NCBI RefSeq assembly: GCF_030817415.1
Contig: NZ_JAUSZI010000002.1
Location: 12,189,501-12,253,500 of the forward strand
Direction of reading: 5' to 3'
Length of the DNA: 64,000 nucleotides
Source: Streptomyces umbrinus
Lineage (GTDB): Bacteria; Actinomycetota; Actinomycetes; Streptomycetales; Streptomycetaceae
Made by a program: the position numbers and the translations under genes. Shown here one piece after another: positions 25,634 to 34,243 of the stretch. The notes under the pieces were generated by a model. The model was not told the origin of the DNA and did no database searches. It was given only the letters and a program-made list of their open reading frames with translations. Numbering within the stretch: position 1 is the first letter of the stretch; each line of letters begins with the position of its first letter.

Positions 25634-26653
25634 TCAGCTCACCGGTCCCGTCATCGCGAGAGGTCCTACCGTCGGTTCGAGTAGCGACAACGTCCGCCGT
25701 TGCGCATCGAGGCCGGCACGGATGCCGACCGGCATCGGCAGGTTCGGGCCGGCATGCCCGAACTCGACGTTGCCCAGGACCGGGATGTCACGGTCGCCGA
25801 GGACGTCGAGGACGATCTCGCGCAGGGATGGGGACGCGCCGGGCTCAAGTCCGCCGATCTCACGCGGCACGCCCACGACCATGCCGGAGATCCGGTCGAG
25901 GATGCCGCAGTGCCGCATCACCTGCAGATAGCTCCACACGTACGAGGCCAGGCCGCCCATCTCCTCCCAGAACAGCACGGCACTGTCGAACCGCTCCAGC
26001 GGCAGCGCGAAGGGTGTCGCCTGCGCCAGCACGATGCGGTTGATCACCCCGCCGATCAGCGGCCCTTCGGCGCGACCTGGACGCCAGCATTCCCACGACG
26101 GGCTCGCCGGCAGCGCCCCGATCACCGCGGTACCGGTCAGCAGCCTGCAGTAGAGCTGCTCGAGTTCCGCCTGGCGCGCCGTGGGCGCGGACGGCCACTG
26201 GCCGCCGAAGCCGGGGACGGCCATGTCGGCGTGGAACCCGACCAGGCCCGTGCGCCCATGGAGCACCAGGTGCAGCAGCGAAGTGTCGCTGTAGCCGAGG
26301 ATCGGCTTGGGGTCGGTCTTGATCGCGTCGACGTCGATGAGGTCGAGGTAGCCGAGCGCCGTCTGGCCGCCGTCACTCGCGATAATCGCGCGCACCTCGG
26401 GATCACGCAGAAGTCCGTTGAGTTCTGCGGCGATCTCGGCCGGCGTGGCCGCGCTCCACCAATGGTGCCGTCCTACTTCGAGCAGCGGAGCCCGCCGCAC
26501 GCGGAAACCCATTCGCTCGAACAGTTCCACCGTTCGCTGAACGTTGGGCTCGTAGGCGGTCGGCAGCGGGCCGGACAGCGCGGCGATGACTACGAGGTCT
26601 CCGGGCCTGAGGGCACGCGGTCGAAGCAGCTGGGGCCGTGCAGTACCAGTCAT
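25634..26653 (-). CDS. S66-family peptidase (LD-carboxypeptidase / MccF-like)
   Basis: The protein is 339 residues, full length. Peptidase S66 motifs: RPGDLVVIAALSGPLP at the N-terminus, the nucleophile Ser in PILGYSDTSLLHL after IIASDGGQTALGYLD, and the C-terminal Glu and His in VLFWEEMGG and GNVEFGHAGPNLPMPVGIRA. S66 enzymes either cleave tetrapeptide from recycled murein in the cytosol or give self-immunity to microcin C-like peptide nucleotides. No microcin C genes are near, so the first role is slightly favoured. It stands alone. Confidence 0.92.
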   Translation of the reverse strand: MTGTARPQLLRPRALRPGDLVVIAALSGPLPTAYEPNVQRTVELFERMGFRVRRAPLLEVGRHHWWSAATPAEIAAELNGLLRDPEVRAIIASDGGQTALGYLDLIDVDAIKTDPKPILGYSDTSLLHLVLHGRTGLVGFHADMAVPGFGGQWPSAPTARQAELEQLYCRLLTGTAVIGALPASPSWECWRPGRAEGPLIGGVINRIVLAQATPFALPLERFDSAVLFWEEMGGLASYVWSYLQVMRHCGILDRISGMVVGVPREIGGLEPGASPSLREIVLDVLGDRDIPVLGNVEFGHAGPNLPMPVGIRAGLDAQRRTLSLLEPTVGPLAMTGPVS

Positions 26654-26799
26654 GGCGTGAGTGTCGCCGGTGCCATGGGCAGGGTCACGCGATTTTTCCG
26701 GTCGCCCGCCCCAGCGGCTGCCCTTCTCGCTGCGACTGTCAGCGATGAGGCCGGACCTGCTTCGAACCGTGCTGAACCATGCATCTGCTAGAGAAAGGG

Positions 26800-27012
26800 G
26801 ACTGCTGCAGGGGCGGGTGACGGCGGGGTTTATGCAGCCAGGGCTGCGGCTCGGTCATGATGGTCTCGTACTCGACGGGGGTCAATCGGGCCAGGCGTCT
26901 CTGCCGCCGGCGTCGGTGGTAGGTGCGCTCGATCCAGGTGACGATCGCGATCCGCAGTTCCTGGCGGGTGGCCCAGGTACGGCGGTCGAGGACGTTCTTC
27001 TGAAGCAGCGCG
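26800..27012 (-). pseudogene. IS3-family OrfB, C-terminal fragment
   Basis: The minus-strand frame reads ALLQKNVLDRRTWATRQELR, then IAIVTWIERTYHRRRRQRRL and TPVEYE, the conserved tail of an IS3 integrase-type transposase. Only the last quarter is left and its start meets the TreZ-like remnant head to head. Confidence 0.85.
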
Positions 27013-27015
27013 AAG

Positions 27016-27297
27016 CGTGGCGATCTGCGGGTCGCGGTCAACCTTTCCGGGAAGCCCGCCGCCATCCCGCTGGGCGCCGGCCGGCACCGGGCCGGCGGGG
27101 GGAGGGTGCTGGCCGCCTGGGAGCCGGCCGAGGCCCCGGGCGGCGACGGGGTGCTGCACCTGCCGCCGGAGTCGTGCGTGGTGCTGGCCGACGACCGAGA
27201 CCGCGCCTCCTGCGGGCGGCCGTCAGATCTTCCCCCGGTCCCACGCGTTCAGCATGCCGTCGAAGGAACGGACCAGGGCCAGTACGGCGGCCCCTGA
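27016..27297 (+). pseudogene. Alpha-amylase-family (TreZ-like) C-terminal remnant
   Basis: The frame begins RGDLRVAVNLSGKPAAIPLG and includes GVLHLPPESCVVLADD, the beta-sandwich end (DUF3459 type) of malto-oligosyltrehalose trehalohydrolase or a related amylase. The catalytic barrel is absent. After about 27200 the sequence no longer looks homologous and it overlaps the next gene on the other strand. Confidence 0.65.
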
Positions 27298-27891
27298 CCG
27301 CGGGTCCAGGAACGCTTCTTCAAGATGCACCTGGTTTCCGTGCGCCTTGAATTCCAGTGGCACCCGGCCGCCCTCGCGCCAGATGATGCGGCCCGGTCCA
27401 CGAGGAAGGTCGCCGCCCCCGCCCAGCACGGCCGCCACGAAGAGGAACGGCAGCAGGGGCGAGAACAGCCACCACACGCACCACCAGACGATCCGGCCCT
27501 TGTATCCCACCGCATCGGGTGCGCCGGGCCGGCTCACCGTCCACCGGGTACGCAGCCCCCTCCTGAACGCCTTCTCGCGTACGACGGTGCAGAGGAGCTC
27601 ACCCTGCGCGCCGAGTACTTGATAGACCGAGACGCCCTTCGCGCAGGAGGCGGTCACCACGGTGGCGACCCGCGCCCCGCGGTACTCGTCCGCCCACAGG
27701 ACGAAGGAGCGTGCGCCGCTGCCCCGGGCCGCGAGATAGGCGGGCACGCCCCCCGGCGGCAGCTCCCGTTCCACGTGGCCGACCGTCCAGGACGGTCCCG
27801 GCTTGACAAAGAGGTTGATCTTGCGGGCGACCGGCTCGGGAGTGACCCCCTCCTGTCGCCTCGGGTGAGTCATCGTCAGCATGCCGACCAT
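27223..27891 (-). CDS. Hypothetical protein with one membrane segment
   Basis: The protein is 222 residues from ATG 27891 with GGGGGAAG before it. The first 130 residues are beta-rich (INLFVKPGPSWTVGHVEREL, ARSFVLWADEYRGARVATVV, GVSVYQVLGAQGELLCTVVR), then a hydrophobic stretch (IVWWCVWWLFSPLLPFLFVA) and a soluble tail ending in RSFDGMLNAWDRGKI. It may be a tubby/LURP-like cytosolic domain, but this is not certain. The 3' end overlaps the TreZ-like remnant. Confidence 0.6.
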   Translation of the reverse strand: MVGMLTMTHPRRQEGVTPEPVARKINLFVKPGPSWTVGHVERELPPGGVPAYLAARGSGARSFVLWADEYRGARVATVVTASCAKGVSVYQVLGAQGELLCTVVREKAFRRGLRTRWTVSRPGAPDAVGYKGRIVWWCVWWLFSPLLPFLFVAAVLGGGGDLPRGPGRIIWREGGRVPLEFKAHGNQVHLEEAFLDPRSGAAVLALVRSFDGMLNAWDRGKI

Positions 27892-28099
27892 CCGGCTTCC
27901 CCCTCGTACGGTCCTCGCCGGTGCGAGGACGTACGGATCCTACGGCCGTGAGGGTGCTTGTGCCGCTGGGGCCGGGCAACTCGCGTTCCGAGTAAGGGTC
28001 TTCGCCCGGCGACGCCGTGCCGACGCGCGGGAGACGGCTCAGACGACGATGACCCGGCGCCCGCGCGCGTGACCGGCCTGGCTGTCGATGTGCGCCGCC

Positions 28100-28325
28100 G
28101 CGGCCTCGCACCCGCGCGCCGGCCCCGCGGGCGGGACATCAGCGCGTCTCGGCCACCCGCCTGCCACCTCGCCCACCAGTTGTCCACGGCCCTGACCGAC
28201 ACTCTGAACAGGGCCGCAACCTCCGACCGGTCCCGGCCGTCCACCAGCGCGGACACCGCCAGCAGACGTACAGCCTCCTGTGCGTCCGGCGACCAGGCCC
28301 GCGCATCCCCCACCAGATCACTCAC
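28100..28325 (-). pseudogene. IS630-family HTH fragment
   Basis: From GTG 28325 the frame reads SPDAQEAVRLLAVSALVDGR and then RSEVAALFRVSVRAVDNWWA, RWQAGGRDALMSRPRGRRAG, the N-terminal HTH linker of an IS630 transposase. The DDE domain is missing. It may come from the same element group as the fragment at 25115. Confidence 0.78.
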
Positions 28326-28740
28326 ACACCACCAACGAGCGCGAACACAAAGCGTTTCGGATCAATATGCGTTGGAAGGGTAATCCGCTGCGGGCGGGTT
28401 CAAGACCGGTCTCCGAGCTGGCGGGATCGGCCTCACGCCCCGTGAAGTCGTCCATTCTGGACCCGTTGATCTGGTGCGACGTCCCGCTGGAGCCGCCGGG
28501 CGCCGCTTCGAAGCCTGCCACCAACGCAACCCGATCCCTGTCCTGCGCGCAGGCCGACGACGTCCCTTGCACCGTGCCGTACGACATCTACGGCACGGCC
28601 TACGGAAGAAGTGAGACACCGGCCGGACCCACGCTGATGCCGGGGTCGGCACGGCCCGCCGCTCCGTGCGGGTCGGCCCCCGGCGTACACTCACGGGCGC
28701 ACCGTCGAGCGACGGCGAACCCGGGGGGGAGACACCGTCC
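28326..28740. other. Stretch without a recognisable gene
   Basis: Only overlapping shadow frames are seen on both strands. The last 60 bases hold the likely promoter and the GGGGGAG ribosome binding site of the next gene. No repeat or RNA gene was found. Confidence 0.4.
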
Positions 28741-29175
28741 GTGCATGACTACGACGACCCGGCCTGGGGGAGGCCGCTTCCCGTCCGCCCGGCCGCACTG
28801 CGCTGGCTGCTGCTTCTCCCCCTGACCCTGGTGTTCCTGCCGCTGTGGTGGGTGGTGTGGGTCTTCCTCGCGGTCTGCCTCTACTGCGTAGCGCCGGTGG
28901 CCGAGCTGATCGTCTACATGGTGCCGCGTGCCGAGAACGGCGCGATGCGGGTGCTGAACGCCACGCTGGGCCAGGTGCCGTTCGTCCCGCTCTGGTGCGT
29001 GACCCCGGTAACGATGGTGCGGGAGGGCGACACGGCGTACTACCAGGCGCACAGCACGGATCCCGGATACCTCGCCTACGAGCAGCCGCTCCGCGACAGC
29101 GGGTTCCTGACGGATCCTGACTCGTCGGGTAGCGACGTAACCGCCGTGGAGGTCCACGGCGGCCGGAAGCCTTGA
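28741..29175 (+). CDS. Hypothetical membrane protein
   Basis: The protein is 144 residues from GTG 28741, with a GGGGGAG site 9 bases upstream. A short cytosolic N-terminus is followed by two adjacent helices (LRWLLLLPLTLVFLPLWWVV and VFLAVCLYCVAPVAELIVYM) and a soluble C-terminal half rich in acidic residues. No family is recognised. Its TGA overlaps the next ATG (TGATG), so it forms an operon with the two paralogous genes that follow. Confidence 0.65.
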   Translation: MHDYDDPAWGRPLPVRPAALRWLLLLPLTLVFLPLWWVVWVFLAVCLYCVAPVAELIVYMVPRAENGAMRVLNATLGQVPFVPLWCVTPVTMVREGDTAYYQAHSTDPGYLAYEQPLRDSGFLTDPDSSGSDVTAVEVHGGRKP

Positions 29176-29606
29176 TGGGCAAGGGCTGGGAACGCCGCAG
29201 GCGTCGGCTTGTGAACCGGATGTCTCAGGCGGGGCCGGTCGGCGGCGTGCTCGCCGTTCTGCTCAGCCTGGGGCGGGCGAGGAACTCCGACTGCGAGGAC
29301 GTGTTCGCGGAGACGGCGCTCGCCGTCGACGGCGTGGTGTCGGCCGAGTTCGACTGCAGCGACATGTTCGGCGGCTGGCAGCGGGGCAAGGTGGTCCTGC
29401 GGGCCTCGTCATGCGACGAGGCGATTCGGATCATGGACGCGCTGTTGCGGGCGTTCGCCGCCGAGCCGCGCCTCGAACCCCGGTGGGCGACGCCGCAGGA
29501 GTACCGCAACGAGGACGGGTCGATCGTCGTCGGCGCGGGGGCCGTCGGATTCTCGGCGGTTCCGACGATCCGTGAGGTGCGCGGACACTACGGAAGGACT
29601 GACTGA
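29175..29606 (+). CDS. Small protein, paralogue of the next gene without a lipobox
   Basis: The protein is 143 residues from ATG 29175. A basic N-terminus and a weak hydrophobic stretch (VGGVLAVLLSLGRARNSDC) are followed by a domain that matches the next protein along its whole length: VDGVVSAEFDCSDMFGGWQR, EAIRIMDALLRAFAAEPRLE, RWATPQEYRNEDGSIVVGAG. The cysteine that would be lipidated is no longer in a lipobox context. Tandem duplication is clear. Function is unknown. Confidence 0.75.
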   Translation: MGKGWERRRRRLVNRMSQAGPVGGVLAVLLSLGRARNSDCEDVFAETALAVDGVVSAEFDCSDMFGGWQRGKVVLRASSCDEAIRIMDALLRAFAAEPRLEPRWATPQEYRNEDGSIVVGAGAVGFSAVPTIREVRGHYGRTD

Positions 29607-30014
29607 GTGATACGACGTGAGCGAATGCGGTTGTTGCCGGCTGTCGTGGCGGCGGCGCTGATGCTGTCCGTCTCGGCATGCGGTGCAGCCAAGTGCGAGA
29701 AGGCGTTCCCCGCGGCGGCGATGTCGGTCCCCGGTGTGGTCTCCGCAGAATGGGACTGCAGCGAACAGTTCGGCGGCGGCTGGCAGCGCGGTGACGTGGT
29801 GATCGAGGCGACCACCGAGGACGAGGCCATCGCGGTGATGGACGCGGCCCTGCGGGCCTTCGCTGCATCGCCCGACCTCGAGGACCGTTGGGCGACCCCG
29901 CAGAAGTACGTGACCGAAGACGGGTCGATCATCGTCGGGGCGAACGACGTGGGGTTCAACGGCGCGCCAAATGTCGGCGAGGTGCGCGAGCACTACGGCA
30001 TCACGCCCGGCTGA
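29607..30014 (+). CDS. Small lipoprotein, tandem paralogue
   Basis: The protein is 135 residues from a GTG immediately after the upstream stop (TGAGTG). Signal peptide with lipobox LMLSVSACGAAKC, so lipidated and surface-exposed. The folded part (VPGVVSAEWDCSEQFGGGWQ, AIAVMDAALRAFAASPDLED, RWATPQKYVTEDGSIIVGAN) is closely similar to the preceding protein. It may bind a partner at the cell surface; no family function is known to me. Confidence 0.82.
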   Translation: MIRRERMRLLPAVVAAALMLSVSACGAAKCEKAFPAAAMSVPGVVSAEWDCSEQFGGGWQRGDVVIEATTEDEAIAVMDAALRAFAASPDLEDRWATPQKYVTEDGSIIVGANDVGFNGAPNVGEVREHYGITPG

Positions 30015-30231
30015 CACCCGCCAGTACCTCCGGCCGGAGAGAGTCCCGGTCGCCTCGGCGGAGACGGAGCGTGAGCTGGTCGGCCGGGCGCTGACGCGGG
30101 GGCTGCTGCTCGACTGCCTGGCCCGCCACCACGTCGGGTGGGCACGGTGGTTCGGCATCGCGCTGGGGTACGCGGCGTGCTCGCGGGAGGAACTGCGCAC
30201 GGCCCTCCCGGTGCTGGTCGAACCAGGAGTA
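30015..30231 (+). other. Probable remnant of a small gene
   Basis: One plus-strand frame reads VPVASAETERELVGRALTRG, then LLLDCLARHHVGWARWFGIA, and ends at 30243. It has coding-like composition but no start site and no family. It may be the tail of a lost gene, cut where the coiled-coil gene was inserted. Confidence 0.3.
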
Positions 30232-30876
30232 TCAGATCATTGAAGAATCCCATGCGCCGGTCGTGGCGGAGCGGCCTGGCCCGGCCACGCCCAAAGCGAG
30301 CGTGAACCGGCCCGGCTGCTGCTCGGCCAGCCAGCCGCGGGCCACCAGCCGTTTCGCCTTCGAACGCAGCGTCTCCACCCGCGCCGGCACCACGTCCATG
30401 CCGAACAAGACGGCCATCTCCTGACAGGTCGCCGAGCCCTGCCCGAGCCGGACCCGATCGGCGAGCGCCCGCACGATGCGCTGGTAGTCCACTGACAGCA
30501 CCGTCCAGGCCAGCCCCTCACGCCACACCGGCACCGGCGACTTCGGCTTCGCCGCCCCCGGCGCTGACGACGTCTTTTCAGCCTGCCCCTCGGCGGCCGG
30601 CGCTGCCCGGGCCGCCTGGGCGTGACCTTGCCCGGTCCCGTCCACGGGGGCCAGCACCTCGCCGACCCGCGAACGGGCGATGGCCCACTCCTTCCATTCC
30701 TGCTCGGCCACGGCCAACTCGGCCTGGATACGGTCGGCTTCCTCCCGCAACTCGTCCACCCGACGGCGAGTGGCGAGCTCGCGCTGTTCCAGCAGCCCCA
30801 CGACCGACGGCATCCACGACCTCCACAGGAGCGACAACACAACAGCCCACCACTCCCACAGGTTCGCCGACCCCAT
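30232..30876 (-). CDS. Coiled-coil plus winged-helix protein (copy 2, orphan)
   Basis: The protein is 214 residues. It has the same plan as the protein at 3129: coiled coil (LLEQRELATRRRVDELREEA, then DRIQAELAVAEQEW), an Ala/Pro/Lys-rich linker of about 50 residues, and a winged-helix domain (LSVDYQRIVRALADRV, TCQEMAVLFGMDVVPARVET, LRSKAKRLVARGWLAEQQPG). It is without a transposase beside it and no clear IS ends were found, so it is an orphan or the remains of an element. DNA binding is inferred. Confidence 0.78.
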   Translation of the reverse strand: MGSANLWEWWAVVLSLLWRSWMPSVVGLLEQRELATRRRVDELREEADRIQAELAVAEQEWKEWAIARSRVGEVLAPVDGTGQGHAQAARAAPAAEGQAEKTSSAPGAAKPKSPVPVWREGLAWTVLSVDYQRIVRALADRVRLGQGSATCQEMAVLFGMDVVPARVETLRSKAKRLVARGWLAEQQPGRFTLALGVAGPGRSATTGAWDSSMI

Positions 30877-31171
30877 GCCCGACCAGCGAAAACGCAGTCC
30901 TCAAGTCCGGAAAGACAACAGCTTCTAACGTCGTGACCGAGGGCCTGGGCTGGGGGACTCCGAGGTGAGCGGGCGGGCCTGAGCTGGCGCGGCCCGCCGA
31001 CGGACCGTCTGCCGGCGGTCCAGGAAGGCGGCCAGGCGCTCGCGACGGCCCTGGGCAACCTGTCGGGCCGCGCCTCCCGCGGCCCGACCCATGACGCCCT
31101 GCCCTGTCCTGCGGCCGACGCCGGGCGTGGTCAGGTTCCCGCCACCGCGCTACCCGCCCGCCTCCGTCGGC

Positions 31172-32419
31172 TCAGACGGCCGGCAGCGCGTACAGCCGCT
31201 TGGCGTGCATCGCGGCCAGCCGCTTGCCCGCCGGGACCACATACCACTTCTCGTTCTCACCGGTTTTGTCGTTGTACGTCCAGCGCAGCTTCCCGGTCGC
31301 CGCGTCGAAGGCATGCACGCCGCCGTTCTTGTCGTGCTCGGTCGCGCCGTACAGCGTGCCGCCCACCTTGGCGAACTGCCACGCCTCCGCAGCAGAGCCC
31401 ACCAAGTCCTCGTTGTGCCAGATCTGCTTGCCCGTACCGGGGTCCACCGCCCACATGCCGTACGCGCTGTCGGAGGCGTAGAGCACCCCGTCCAGGACCT
31501 GCGGATCGTTGAACCAGGTGAACTTCTCATTCGCCAGCGACCAACGCTCCGTGCCCGCGGCCAGCGCGAACGCCCGCAACCGCTGCCCGTCCGGCACGAC
31601 CAACAGGTCCTCGTGCACGGCGAAGCGGTAGTAGTTGGACCTGCCGATCTTCTTCGTCCAGAGCTGCCGTCCCGTCGTCGTGTCGCGGACGGTCACGTTC
31701 TTCCGGAAATCGGTGTACGCGAGGCGCCCGCCGACGACCGTGGCGGTGATGCCGAACTCCTCGGTCCCCGTGTCCCGCTTTTCACGCCAGACGATCTTGC
31801 CGGAGGTGGTGTCGATCGCGGCGATCACGTTGGTCGGCGACGAGAGGTCCTCCTCCAGGATCCCGGCGAGGACGTAGACGTGTCGGTCGTCGGCCGCGAT
31901 GGGGCGCGGCTGCTCGTACTCCTTGCCCAGGCGGCTGCGCCAGGTCTCCTTGCCCGTGGCCGGATCAAGGCCCACCACGTCGCCGTCGTACTCGGCGCTG
32001 GCGAGATAGAGCGTCCCGCCGCCGTTGATCAGCTTGGCGCCGGGAATGGTGACGCCCGGCCGCGACCACTTCTCCTTGCCGCTGACGACGTCACGCCCCA
32101 CCAGCGGGTCACCCGACACCACGACCGTGCCGCCGATGACCGCGAGCGCGTGGATCCCGGCCAGGTCGTCGTTGGCTGTCTTCTGTTGCCACAGCGGCTT
32201 GGGCGCGGTGCCCGGGGGCGGGGTGGTGAAGGTGTCACTGCCCTTGTTGGTGTCACCGCCCTTGCTTCCACCGGGAGTTGTGCTGCCGCCCGACGCGCCC
32301 GTCTCCTCCTCGGGGGTGCACCCCCATGCGCCTGCCCCCAGCACGGCCAGGCCGAGGCCCGTCCCTGCCAGCCTGAGCGCCTGCCTGCGTGACACCGCGT
32401 GCCCGTCACGTATGCCCAT
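31172..32419 (-). CDS. Tat-exported lipoprotein with PQQ-type beta-propeller
   Basis: The protein is 415 residues. The N-terminus has a twin-arginine signal with lipobox (SRRQALRLAGTGLGLAVLGA, then GAWGC), followed by a Gly/Ser/Thr linker. The rest is built of PQQ-like blades, each with an aromatic close: SGKEKWSRP, ATGKETWRSRLG, TSGKIVWREKRD, TTGRQLWTKKIG, GTGKQIWHNED, ATGKLRWTYND. It resembles BamB-type scaffold propellers, not a true quinoprotein enzyme. It is attached to the outside of the membrane. Ligand unknown. Confidence 0.9.
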   Translation of the reverse strand: MGIRDGHAVSRRQALRLAGTGLGLAVLGAGAWGCTPEEETGASGGSTTPGGSKGGDTNKGSDTFTTPPPGTAPKPLWQQKTANDDLAGIHALAVIGGTVVVSGDPLVGRDVVSGKEKWSRPGVTIPGAKLINGGGTLYLASAEYDGDVVGLDPATGKETWRSRLGKEYEQPRPIAADDRHVYVLAGILEEDLSSPTNVIAAIDTTSGKIVWREKRDTGTEEFGITATVVGGRLAYTDFRKNVTVRDTTTGRQLWTKKIGRSNYYRFAVHEDLLVVPDGQRLRAFALAAGTERWSLANEKFTWFNDPQVLDGVLYASDSAYGMWAVDPGTGKQIWHNEDLVGSAAEAWQFAKVGGTLYGATEHDKNGGVHAFDAATGKLRWTYNDKTGENEKWYVVPAGKRLAAMHAKRLYALPAV

Positions 32420-32581
32420 GTCGGTTCCCCGTCCCCGTTTTCGCCCGTATGGTGCCGACGCCCCTCGGACGTCTTGATCGCGGTCAGGCTAGCCGTCAGA
32501 TTTCGGCCAGTCGTCGGGCGGTACGCAACCGGGACGCGTCCGTGAAACTCCTGTCACACAAGATCAGCGACTCCTGGCACT

Positions 32582-32771
32582 GGGTGTGGCTCTCCTTGAG
32601 GGACGTTCCTGATCAGGCCGTGAGTTCGTAGTTGTGCTGGTCGGGAGTGGGATAGAGGCGTTCGTGTTCGCGGGCGAGGTGGTATCGCCAGTAGGCGTCG
32701 AAGTCTCCGTTGTCGATGAGGACTCGGAGCGTGAGGACGGCTTCGGCCCCGTCAAGTCCCCAGCGCCTGCC
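32582..32771 (-). pseudogene. ISKra4-family right end and transposase tail (remnant)
   Basis: On the minus strand [20 protein letters not shown], then [20 protein letters not shown] and [12 protein letters not shown] end at a TGA (32613-32615). The IS end GGGTGTGGCTCTCC follows at 32582-32595. It is nearly identical to the end at 35028-35220. It joins a second ISKra4 tail head to head at 32771. Confidence 0.88.
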
Positions 32772-32962
32772 GTCACCTGATCGCCGACCGCCTCGATATC
32801 ACCGGCGCCCACTGGGGCCTCGAAGGATCCGAAGCCGTCCTCCGACTCTGAACATTGATCACGAACGGGGACTTCGAGGACTACCGGACCTTCCATGCAG
32901 CCCGCGACCACCAACGCCTCTCCCCCAACCGTGGCCAGCAGGACTACAGCCTTACCGCCTGA
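32771..32962 (+). pseudogene. Second, diverged ISKra4 transposase tail
   Basis: The plus-strand frame reads [26 protein letters not shown], a TGA stop in place of an expected Arg codon, and then NGDFEDYRTFHAARDHQRLS up to QQDYSLTA and TGA. It is the same protein end as its left neighbour but a different lineage and opposite strand. Its IS end beyond 32962 was not identified. Confidence 0.85.
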
Positions 32963-33150
32963 TCCCGGCCGTCACTTCAAAGGATCCACACCCAATTTGC
33001 TTGTACTCGGCGGCGGGTATTGGACCAGCCACCGGTGGGGCCGGCTTCCGTGTGCCTGGTATGCGTTCCCGCTCGCCCGACTGATCGCTGCTCGCACGTC
33101 CACCGGCATCTGCGCCCGCCAAAGGGCGTTGTTGAGGGACGGTCAGCAGC

Positions 33151-33630
33151 TCACCAAGATTTGCTGCAGTCCCCGACCCCAACAGGCGTTCCGCCAGGCC
33201 AGCGGAGTGGCCACTCAATCCGATCGCGGACCGTCGGACCGTAGACGCCGTCAACTTCCGAGCCGGAGAGACCGAGCCTGTTCGCCTGGAGCCACTTCAT
33301 GGCGCTGACCATGCCGTCTCCGTAGATCCCATCGCGCCCGCCGGCGTTCATCATCCTGTCGTAGGCGGTGGTCCCTCGGTAGCAGTAGTAGATGGCGTCC
33401 TGAACTGCCTTGACTGCGCCTTCTGAGCCCGTCCGGTAGGCGATGTAGCAGGATATCCCGTTGTCGGTTCGTGCTGGATACCTGATGGACACCTCACTTC
33501 CGTAGGTCGCAGTGGTGTTGCATACGCCGTATGCGGCCTGGGCTGGGGTCGCTTGCAGCCCGACCGCCGCCACTGCGCTGAGCAGTATGCCAGTGACCGT
33601 CACCCGAGACCGCCGGTAAATAGAACGCAC
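33151..33630 (-). CDS. Secreted peptidoglycan-binding-domain protein
   Basis: The protein is 159 residues from GTG 33630 with AAAGG upstream. A signal peptide (VTVTGILLSAVAAVGLQATP, AQA) precedes a Cys-containing region and a PG_binding_1-like domain: VKAVQDAIYYCYRGTTAYDR, GGRDGIYGDGMVSAMKWLQA and SEVDGVYGPTVRDRIEWPLR. The 'DGIYGDGM..A...Q' and 'DGVYGPTV' repeats are the glycan-binding signature. Four cysteines suggest two disulfides. It is exported and probably wall-associated. No catalytic domain is present. Confidence 0.88.
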   Translation of the reverse strand: MRSIYRRSRVTVTGILLSAVAAVGLQATPAQAAYGVCNTTATYGSEVSIRYPARTDNGISCYIAYRTGSEGAVKAVQDAIYYCYRGTTAYDRMMNAGGRDGIYGDGMVSAMKWLQANRLGLSGSEVDGVYGPTVRDRIEWPLRWPGGTPVGVGDCSKSW

Positions 33631-34134
33631 TATGTTGCCTTTCTCTTTGCAGGAGGGGGGTATCACAAACGGTCCGTACGGTGAGCCTTTCCATCCTCGG
33701 TCTGAGCTGGCGTGATGCAGGCAGAGGATGGCCTGGGCAAGGCTCGTGACGCGGGTGTGTGACGCCCCTTTTCGCTGGCCTCGCTCATGGACCTTAGGGT
33801 CATCGCGGGCTTCGGACTTTGTTGTTCATGCAGGGAACTTTGTCAGTCGTGCATCGCCCTGCGGGTGAGGTCATGTGCGACAGCCATGGCCGGTTTCAGC
33901 CCTGTACGACGGACACAGTAGCCCGGCCCGGTCGCCGAGTGTGCCGGTCGTTTGACCCACAAGGAACGGCCGCCGCGCACACCGGAATACGGGTAAGGCG
34001 GCGGTCGAGACCGCCTCTGGGTTACGGCCGTCGCGTTGTTGAGCTCGACTGCTGCTACCGCTGGGACCATGAGAAGCCGCCTATGGATCCGTCAGATCCG
34101 CGGACCGCAGCAGAGGCGCCGGTCACCGCGGAGT
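33631..34134. other. Gene-free stretch before the ISKra4 element
   Basis: About 500 bases hold only the promoter region of the secreted protein and shadow frames. A small hairpin (GGCGGTC / GACCGCC) lies near 33995-34012. No gene, RNA or attachment site could be supported. Confidence 0.4.
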
Positions 34135-34243
34135 GGGTGTAGCTCTCCTCCGGGAAAGCCCTTGAGCTGGGAGAGCGCTGGTTGACGGTGTGGGCGGGGT
34201 AGGCGTCCTTCTACTGTGGCGGGTGAAGTAGGGGGGGGCGTCG

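Noticed and set aside
30960..31100. 55-codon minus-strand frame starting MGRAAGGAARQVAQ
   Set aside because: No ribosome binding site, no family and biased composition; not enough to call a gene.
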